Below are positions 57,257-64,000 of a stretch of DNA of 64,000 bases, one piece after another. The notes below the pieces were generated by a model that saw nothing but the letters and a program-made list of their open reading frames with translations, was not told where the DNA came from and did not search any database. Each line of letters begins with the position of its first letter. The stretch's first letter is position 1. Made by a program: the position numbers and the translations under genes. This DNA comes from Dendrobium chrysotoxum (taxonomy: Eukaryota; Streptophyta; Magnoliopsida; Asparagales; Orchidaceae), in contig CM034303.1 in NCBI GenBank assembly GCA_019925795.1, positions 1,054,001 through 1,118,000 of the forward strand, given 5' to 3'.

Positions 57257-60200
57257 AGAAGGAGAAGTTGAGACCGAAGACGTTGCGGCTGACGAAGGTG
57301 AGCATGTTGTCTGTGTTCTAGAAAAACTCCTCCTAGCTTCTCGACAACCTGTTAACTCACAGCAAAATGCAATCTTCCGCACGAGGTGTACTGTTGGCGG
57401 AAAGGTTTGCGACTTGCTGATCGATAACGGGTGTACTGAAAACGTGGTGTCGCGCTCATTGGTGCAAGCATTGCAGCTGAAAACTACTAAGAATCCCCAA
57501 CCGTACAAGATTAGTTGGGTCAAAAGGGGCATGAAAATTTTGGTAATGGAAATGTGTCGAGTTACCCTCTCCATTGGGAAGCAGTACACTTGCGAAGTTC
57601 TATGCGACGTCCTTAAAATGGATGTTTGCCATATCATCCTAGGAAGACCGTGGCAGTATGATAGCGAGGTCGTGTATGATTGCCGACAGAATACATATGC
57701 CTTCGAATGGAAAGGCAGGAGATTAAGACTGTTGCCAAGTGCTTTCCCCATAGCCCCCAAGCCTACGGACAAAGCCGTGTTCCAGCTTGTGACTGGAACG
57801 GTCCTACTCTCTCAAAAAGGGTTCGCTTTAGTCAATGCTGTAGTGGCCACCGAAGTCCTGGCACCCAATCCGGACCATGTTGTTCCACACGAAGTGCAAG
57901 GCCTATTCCAGCAATTTGGAGACCTCTTACCTGATGATCTGCCACCTGGGCTACCTCCTTTGAGAGCAATTCAACATCAAATAGATCTAACACCCGGAGT
58001 TAATTTGCCCAACTTGCCCCACTACAAATTAAGTCCTACAGAGCATGAGGTTCTACAGGAAATGGTGCAGGAACTCCTGGATAAGAAGCTCATCCAACCA
58101 AGTATAAGTCCGTGCGCTGTCCCAGCCTTGCTCGTGCCAAAGAAGGATAACAAGTGGCGGATGTGCATCGACAGCAGGGCTATTAACAAAATAACCACCA
58201 AATTTCGATTCCCAGTTCCAAGATTAGAAGATTTGCTGGACAAACTAGCTGGATCCGAGTACTTTACGAAGCTGGACCTCCGCAGCGGATACCATCAGAT
58301 TCAGATACGCCCGGGAGATGAATGGAAGACAGCCTTCAAAACGCGACAAGGCCTATATGAATGGCGAGTTATGCCGTTTGGACTTTGTAATGCCCTGGCT
58401 ACTTTCATGCAACTCATGAACGAGGTACTCAAGGATCACCTTAACAAATTATGCGTTGTTTATTTCGATGATATTTTAATTTACAGCAAGTCGCTACCGG
58501 AGCATTTGAAGCACCTCCAGCTGGTACTACAAACTTTGCGGGCTCACCAGCTCTATTTAAATAGAGCCAAGTGCGAGTTTGCCTCTGTTAAAGTATACTT
58601 CCTTGGTTTTATTATAACTTCAGCAGGAATTGCAACTGATCCCAGCAAAGTGGAGGTGATCCGCAAGTGGCCCAATCCTCATTCTCTGTTCGATGTCCGG
58701 AGCTCTCATGGCCTCGCCAATTTTTACAGGCGATTTATTCGGGGATTCAGCATCTTGATGGCGCCAATAACAGATTGCTTAAAAGAGAAGCAGTTTTCCT
58801 GGAATGAAGCAAGGCAACGTGGTTGGGAAGCAATCAAAGACGCCCTGAGTTCGGTACCAGTCCTCGCATTGCCAAATTTTGAACTATCGTTCCAAGTTGA
58901 TTTGGACGCATCTGGCGTGGGCATTGGGGCAGTACTATCTCAACAAGATAAACCGATTGAATACTTCAGTGAGAAGCTAAGTTCAACCAGGCAGAAGTGG
59001 ACCGTATACGAACAAGAACTATATGCGGTGGTACGGGCCCTCAAGCATTGGGAGCATTACTTGCTCCACCAAGATTTTGTATTATGCAGTGACCACCGAG
59101 CCTTGCAGTTCATCAACAGTCAGAAGAACATCAACCGAATGCATGCCTGGTGGGTTCTCTTCCTACAAAAATTCACCTTCGTGCTGAAACACAAGTCGGG
59201 GAGCCAAAATCACGTAGCCGATGCCCTTAGCCGGAGAACAGCACTATTGACCCAGCTCCAAACAGAAATAGTTGGACTAGAATGTTTGAAAGAATTGTAT
59301 CCCACCGACCCAGAGTTTGTGAGCATTTGGGAGAAGTGCACATCGGGCCAACCAACAACAGAATACTCACTGCGGCATGGATATTTGTTCAAGGGAAATT
59401 CACTGTGCATACCTGAGTCATCGTGGAGACAACAATTAATACAGGAAGCCCACGACAGAGGATTAGCTGCCCATTTGGGGCGAGAGAAGACCATGAAGCA
59501 GCTGCAAGAAAGATTTTTTTGGCCTAGATTACATCGGGATGTGTCTCGCTTTGTAGAGCGTTGCCCCATTTGTCAGGAGTATAAAGGGAGTCGGCAGAAT
59601 ACCGAATTGTACACTCCGTTACCAGTGCCGGAGTCCATCTGGGAAGACATCAGTCTTGATTTTGTCCTAGGCCTGCCTAGGACCAAACGTGGGTCAAATT
59701 CTATTATGGTGGTGGTAGATCGGTTTTCCAAGATGGCATATTTTGTCGCCTGCAAAAAGACTTTTGATGCTGTTAATGTTGCTCGCCTATTCTTTCATGA
59801 AATTGTTAGGCTACACGGTCTCCCTCGCAGTATCACTTCTGATCGCGATGTCAAATTCATAAGCCATTTTTAGAGAGAATTGTGGAAGCGCCTCCACACG
59901 GCTATCAACCTTAGTTCGGCATATCACCCACAAACAGATGGCCAAACGGAGGTGGTTAATCGCACGCTGGGCAACATGCTCAGGTGCCTAGTGCAAAGTC
60001 ACCCGAAGCAGTGGGAAGAGTTCTTGGGCCAGGCAGAGTTTGCTTACAATTCGATGCTCAACCAATCGACAGGGAAATGTCCGTTTAGCATCGTTTACAC
60101 CAAAAGCCCAAATCATATCTTCGACATCGCCGTTCTTTTAAAATGCTCAAACAAGACGACCACACAGTTGACTGAACAGTACCAAATAGTCTTAAAGGAA

Positions 60201-60539
60201 GTTAGAGACCAACTGATTGCCTCAAATAGCACTTATAAAGAGGCTGCTGATTCCCACCGCCGCCTAAAGATATTCCAGCCAGGGGAGCTCGTTATGATTC
60301 AGCTGGGAAAAGAGCGTCTCCCCGCCGGGACGTATTTGAAATTAGGCCCCAGAAAATTCGGTCTTGTACCCATAATCAAATGTATAAATGATAACGCATA
60401 TGTCGTCGAGCTCCCAGACCACATCCACACATCTAATACCTTCAATGTGTGTGACATCTCAACCTATTACCCCCCAGATGATGTAACAGGCCCTACCATT
60501 CAAGAGGACTGCGAAGCTTCTGCAGCCGGAGGGAGCTGA
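57257..60539 (+). pseudogene. pol of the gypsy element (PR-RT-RH-IN), one internal stop
   Basis: Protease motif LIDNGCTENVV near 57417 (Asp-Asn-Gly in place of the usual Asp-Ser/Thr-Gly). RT: LVPKKDNKWRMCIDSRAINK, LDLRSGYHQIQIRPGDEWKT, PFGLCNALATF, catalytic YFDD at 58461. RNase H: QVDLDASGVGIGAVLSQ. Integrase: HHCC zinc motif (AHLGREKT to CPICQEY), then the catalytic triad in DISLDFVLG, TSDRDVKF and TDGQTEVVNRTLG. A TAG at 59871-59873 replaces a Trp codon (H-F-W-R-E) in the integrase core. The final stop TGA coincides with the first three bases of the 3' LTR. Confidence 0.9.
60528..60535 (+). promoter_or_regulatory. polypurine tract
   Basis: GGAGGGAG one base before the 3' LTR; it would prime second-strand synthesis. 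Confidence 0.75.
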
Positions 60540-60861
60540 TGCGGTGCAACATCACGTTAAGGAGAGGAGAGGGCTTATACTACCGCTACTGCCACCTTTT
60601 TACTTTGGCCTCGACTAGTACCTTTTCCGTTTTTACTATCCTTGGTAATTAGTTATATCCATATGCAGGCACTATGCTTTTCTATTATTAGCAAACTATA
60701 GCATTATAGTTTATATACATGATAGGAAGATGGGACGGGGGATGAAAAAGAAATATTATACTCCAGTTTTTCTGTGTTATCCCTGTGTTTCCCGGTGGTA
60801 TTGTTTTCTGCAGGTAATCCGGCGAGGCGTCGCACCGGCTCTCCGACAGGGCATCGCATTA
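60537..60861 (+). repeat. 3' LTR, 325 bp
   Basis: Same length and borders as the 5' LTR, ending CATCGCATTA and followed by CTTCA. Confidence 0.9.
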
Positions 60862-60945
60862 CTTCATATGCCACACTTGTTGGAGATTTGATTATGAGTA
60901 TAGGCATTAAAATAATTTGTGGTTAGTGTGAATCATGTTTTGTTT

Positions 60946-61146
60946 TTAAAGCATATAAGAAATGCAATTACTCGCAGCTTCATGAAGTCCACAAAGTTTC
61001 TTATCATATGTCGAATAATACTTCAAAGCATCTTGCAACATCTCAAAGTAGTATACTACAAGTCCCCTCTCTTGCATCAAACCATGTCCAAAATTATGTC
61101 GGGATCCATCAACATTGATTTCAAATGGCTTATAAAGATTAGGCAA
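60946..61146 (-). pseudogene. gypsy RNase H fragment, different lineage
   Basis: The minus strand reads LYKPFEINVDGSRHNFGHGL, then VVYYFEMLQDALKYYSTYDK and KLCGLHEAA. This follows the retrotransposon RNase H pattern (FEVxxDAS, AxxNYxTYDKELxAL) but the catalytic region has Gly for Ala and no flanking RT is seen. It was present before the neighbouring gypsy element inserted, since that element's right border ends about 80 bp before it. Confidence 0.7.
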
Positions 61147-61352
61147 GTTTCTATGCAGTGCTTGGCTTATCCACTTTTTTTAGAAGAAGCATGTCCCTGT
61201 ATTTCCTCTTCTAGTAGAATTTCTAAGTGATTTTTGCCGATGAATGTGAAGGAGCACCAGGTACAGAGAACTTGCAGATGAATATCCTAAAATGCCAGCA
61301 CACTTCCATAAAACTTTACAAAAAGATCATGCTTCATGAGGCCAATCTCTAG

Positions 61353-61879
61353 TAGGGGTGCAAACGAGTCCCAGCTTGACTCGACTTGCATGCCAAATCC
61401 CGAGCTCGAACCCGAGTCGAGCTCAGAAGGTGAGCTCAAACTCCGCTCGTTCCGCTGAAAAAGCTCGTCGAGCAACTCAATTCGCGTCCGTGTCTGAGGT
61501 TCCACTAGCGTATTGTGTCTGCCTTCACCTTGCGATCCCCGTCCGAGGTCCCGTCCCCCGTCCGAGCCTACCGCCGGCGTCTGCCTCTGCCTTGCAATCC
61601 TCGTCAGAGGTCACGTCCAGCATCTGAGCCCACTACACGCGTACCTTGTTTGAGCTCGATCCGCGTACGCATGCTTTCATTTCTTGCCCGCATACCGCTT
61701 CCCGTGTAATCGAACCGGCTCACGAGTAATTGAGCCGAACATTAACTAAATCAAACTCGAGCTCATTAACGAGCCGAGCTCGAAATTCTGCTTGAGCTCA
61801 AGTTTGAAACTCGATAAGCTCGGCTCGCGAGCTCATTAATGAGTCAAGCTCAAACCAGCTCGGCTCACTTGCACCCCTA
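61353..61879. mobile_element. hAT-type MITE, 527 bp
   Basis: Inverted ends TAGGGGTGCAAACGAGTC and GGCTCACTTGCACCCCTA flanked by ATCTCTAG (61345-61352) and ATCTCCAG (61880-61887), an 8-bp duplication with one mismatch. Same family as 15316-16030 with a different interior (CCGTCCGAGGTCCCGTCC-type). Confidence 0.82.
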
Positions 61880-61887
61880 ATCTCCAG

Positions 61888-62250
61888 TAGCTTTCATCTT
61901 CTGTAGGTTATCTTGATCTCCCTGCTACTAACTTTGAACCCCAAATAAAGCATGGTCATTTTCCCAAAGTCATGCTTCTTTAGATTCTCCTTAAACCAAG
62001 GCTTTAGTATTTCCATTGGGCTTCTCCAAGACAAAGAAAAATGAAGCATTGGCACATGTTTACATTCTCTGCACTTGCTCGAGTCCCATCATATACATAG
62101 GCTAACATATCTTGCTCTTGTTGAGAGTATCTAAAACACCATAAAACATAGTGTATTATTTCGTTAATCATAAAAACATACCATATTGGTCCCATAGATA
62201 TAGCTTCCAAAAATAATATGGCAGATGTCAGGATGCACCACTTAACGCAT
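61888..62250. other. no gene recognised
   Basis: Sequence between the hAT MITE and repeat copy C. A minus-strand frame (62210-62004) has no known motif; it may continue the decayed gypsy sequence at 60946. Confidence 0.3.
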
Positions 62251-63512
62251 TGTGGGCTCCGAAAATTCGGCCCCGGCCTCCACCCGTTTTGCTTTCTTCA
62301 GGGGAAGTTTTAACGGATTAAGTTCTGGGGTAAATTTTGGAAGGCAGATGGATTTATAGATAAGATACTACCCAGAGATTTTGCCCTCATTTTGTGATAA
62401 CTTTATGATCTGAGTTCTGGTTTCCTATAGGCGAAAGCCCCTATAGTTAATTACCCCTCCCGATAATGAGAGAGAACTTTCGATTAAGGCTAGTCGTCAA
62501 TCAGATACGTAAAGATACGTGAGTCTGACATATAGTAGCAGCAATGGGCATGAATATTTAGGTATTGAGGGTTTGATATTTAAAATAGAAATTTCACCAT
62601 CTTGCACTTAAAGTGGATGGTGGGGGAATGGATGATGGACCCGATCAATATCCCATGGTTCCGTCGTCCCGGGCCATCGTGGTCCCTGGTCTACATAGTC
62701 AGAGGAGGTAGTCGACCCAACCTGATAGAAGGATCCTTGTCGGCAGCCATGGGTTGCTTCGTCCAAGGGAACATTGTAGACCTAGGATGGGCATTTGTCT
62801 AAGGGGACAAATTTGGATCCACGTTTGCTAACAGAGGGCTTTGTGCCATATCGATCATATCCTATTGATTCATATCTCAAGGATTTGATGCTAATAAGGA
62901 ACGTATTGGCTCTGGCCATAACCGGTATCACGTTGTGCAATTTGGCGGCAAAACCACTCGGTTCAGAGGGCCCCGGGTCATAACCGTTTATCCTGCAGTG
63001 TCATTTGGCGACGAAATTGCCGGTGGGAGGACACGTACTACGTCCTTACTGGCAGGAGATTGTTTGAGAATGGATCTTAGTAATATTTTCAACTAGGCAT
63101 TAACTCTATGTGAGCTGAAGTAATTTTCATATTTGTCCACCTCGACAAACTGTTGCGGAGGGTGGATGGATTTTGCTTTAAGCGATTTGGTGGATGATTT
63201 CAATTTTTAAATATATTGGGGTTTATGACTTTTTTTGGGATTTTCTGAAGTTTTGGGTTTTGTGGGTATTTGGGTGAAGCTTGGAAGGCATTTGAAAATA
63301 TTTGTGAACCTCTCTGATTAAGATAAACATTCAACACAGCCATCATCGGGGTATTTGGGATCATTCCTGGATTGCACCTTATTGACTATGTCGAGCTGTC
63401 GATAGAGGATCGGGTTATTCGTAGGCTTTATAGCTTTGTTAGTGAATTCTCTTGATTATATGCCTTGAAGGCCTAATATGAACGTATAAAATAAATATCT
63501 CAACCAACCTCA
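62251..63512 (+). repeat. LTR-like 1.26-kb repeat, copy C
   Basis: Begins TGTGGGCTCCGAAAATTCG like copy A and follows it to a TCA end. Two ORF-track-sized frames inside (near 62602 and 62795) overlap parts conserved at the DNA level in copies A and B, with stops there, so they are not genes. Confidence 0.65.
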
Positions 63513-63542
63513 CGATCGTATATTTATTTAATGGTTCGAACC

Positions 63543-63815
63543 GTGTCAACTCCCATTGACCCATATAGGAGAATCGGGTTCAAATTTGAATTCACTTATT
63601 AACTCGCGTAGTATCCCTAGACGTTATGTGTGTACCAATAACACGCTCGTTAGGGCTCATGCGGGTGTTTGGGGGCATTTTATAATTATTTGTTAAACCT
63701 TGTCGACTCCTATTTACCTGCTTAGGAGGATTTTGTTTAAATTTATTGACCCGCGCAGCATCCCTAGACGTCACGTGTGTACCAATAACATGCTCGCCGG
63801 GGCCCATGCAGGTAT
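63543..63815 (+). repeat. tandem pair of ~150-bp units after copy C
   Basis: Units at about 63544 and 63701 share TGTCxACTCC, AGGAxxAT, TTCAAATTTxAATT-like text, then GCATCCCTAGACG, TGTGTACCAATAACA and GGCxCATGCxGGT. They probably continue the element to which copy C belongs; the window ends 185 bp later. Confidence 0.65.
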
Positions 63816-64000
63816 ATAGTTATATGTGCATTTCTGCGTACCTATGTGCATACATATTAAGTGCACGTGCGGGGACTTTTATAATATTTATTGCTGCATG
63901 GTTGTACGGGTGACCGCCATTTGAATGCAGCATTCTACTTAGATGTTCGTGCATGCTTTCTATCCGCTTGTAAGGATGTTGCGAATCCGATGGCGTGTAC

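Larger units (their letters stand above)
55685..60861 (+). mobile_element. near-complete Ty3/gypsy retrotransposon
   Basis: Two LTRs of 325 bp (55685-56009, 60537-60861) differ at about 13 positions by eye, mostly transitions. Target duplication CTTCA at 55680-55684 and 60862-60866. Primer site TGGTATCAGAGC (56012-56023) matches initiator tRNA-Met. Polypurine tract GGAGGGAG ends just before the 3' LTR. Gag and pol form one frame in origin. The integrase text (DFVLGLPRTKRG, FSKMAYFVACKKT, LHGLPRSITSDRDVKF) is of the chromovirus type; the lack of a classical chromodomain and the end of the polyprotein at the LTR recall the CRM group. Coding capacity is lost through two frameshifts and two stops. 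Confidence 0.93.

Noticed and set aside
62602..62983. Short plus-strand frames in repeat copy C
   Set aside because: The same DNA in copies A and B carries stops and shifts, so it is not under coding constraint.

Overview
The window is nuclear DNA of a flowering plant. It has spliced genes with GT-AG introns, plastid-derived inserts, and a dense load of plant retrotransposons and MITEs in AT-rich sequence. The exons do not show the GC bias of grasses; species and even monocot versus eudicot cannot be settled from what I can see. All gene models were read by eye from frames, splice signals and family motifs; no search was run.

Four genes look intact. (1) 10184-16483, minus: a USP-domain plus protein-kinase protein (RLCK class IX, relative of the U-box kinases), eight exons, 771 codons, all phases agreeing. 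(2) 18912-24530, minus: a CYP85-clan cytochrome P450 (CYP90/CYP724-like), seven exons, 471 codons. (3) 41921-43198, minus: an intronless LRR receptor-like protein of the RLP51 type. (4) 53233-53859, minus: an intronless ATL67-type RING-H2 E3 ligase. A fifth, partial gene at 2301-2689 (minus) is the first exon of a plastid-targeted DUF3143 protein; its second exon was not found. A sixth locus (about 26.48-34.46 kb, plus) has an E2F-like site, a GC-rich leader and several exon-like pieces of a protein I do not recognise, and is broken by retroelements. The genes belong to unrelated pathways; nothing suggests a cluster.

The rest is mostly mobile DNA. 0-10 kb: a copia gag remnant, then a 1.26-kb LTR-like repeat present as copy A (4060, plus) and an inverted partial copy B (8615-9612), with tandem arrays between; a third copy lies at 62251. 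13-26 kb: Tourist-like MITEs and hAT-type MITEs sit in the kinase and P450 introns, and a twin-primed RTE LINE is inserted in a MITE inside P450 intron 1. 28-36 kb: 5S-rRNA-like LTR fragments, an old Ty3/gypsy element and two tRNA-type SINEs. 39.9-40.75 kb: a mosaic of plastid pieces (petA, rbcL, rpl2, rrn23, trnA). 43.9-47.2 kb: two RTE LINE copies, one with a perfect 14-bp target duplication. 55.7-60.9 kb: a nearly complete Ty3/gypsy element with two 325-bp LTRs and a 5-bp target duplication. 61-64 kb: a gypsy RNase H remnant, an hAT MITE and repeat copy C.

I saw no CRISPR array, operon or clearly novel gene system. The most unusual things are the plastid mosaic, the nested twin-primed LINE, the 5S-like repeats beside the old gypsy element, and the broken unrecognised gene.
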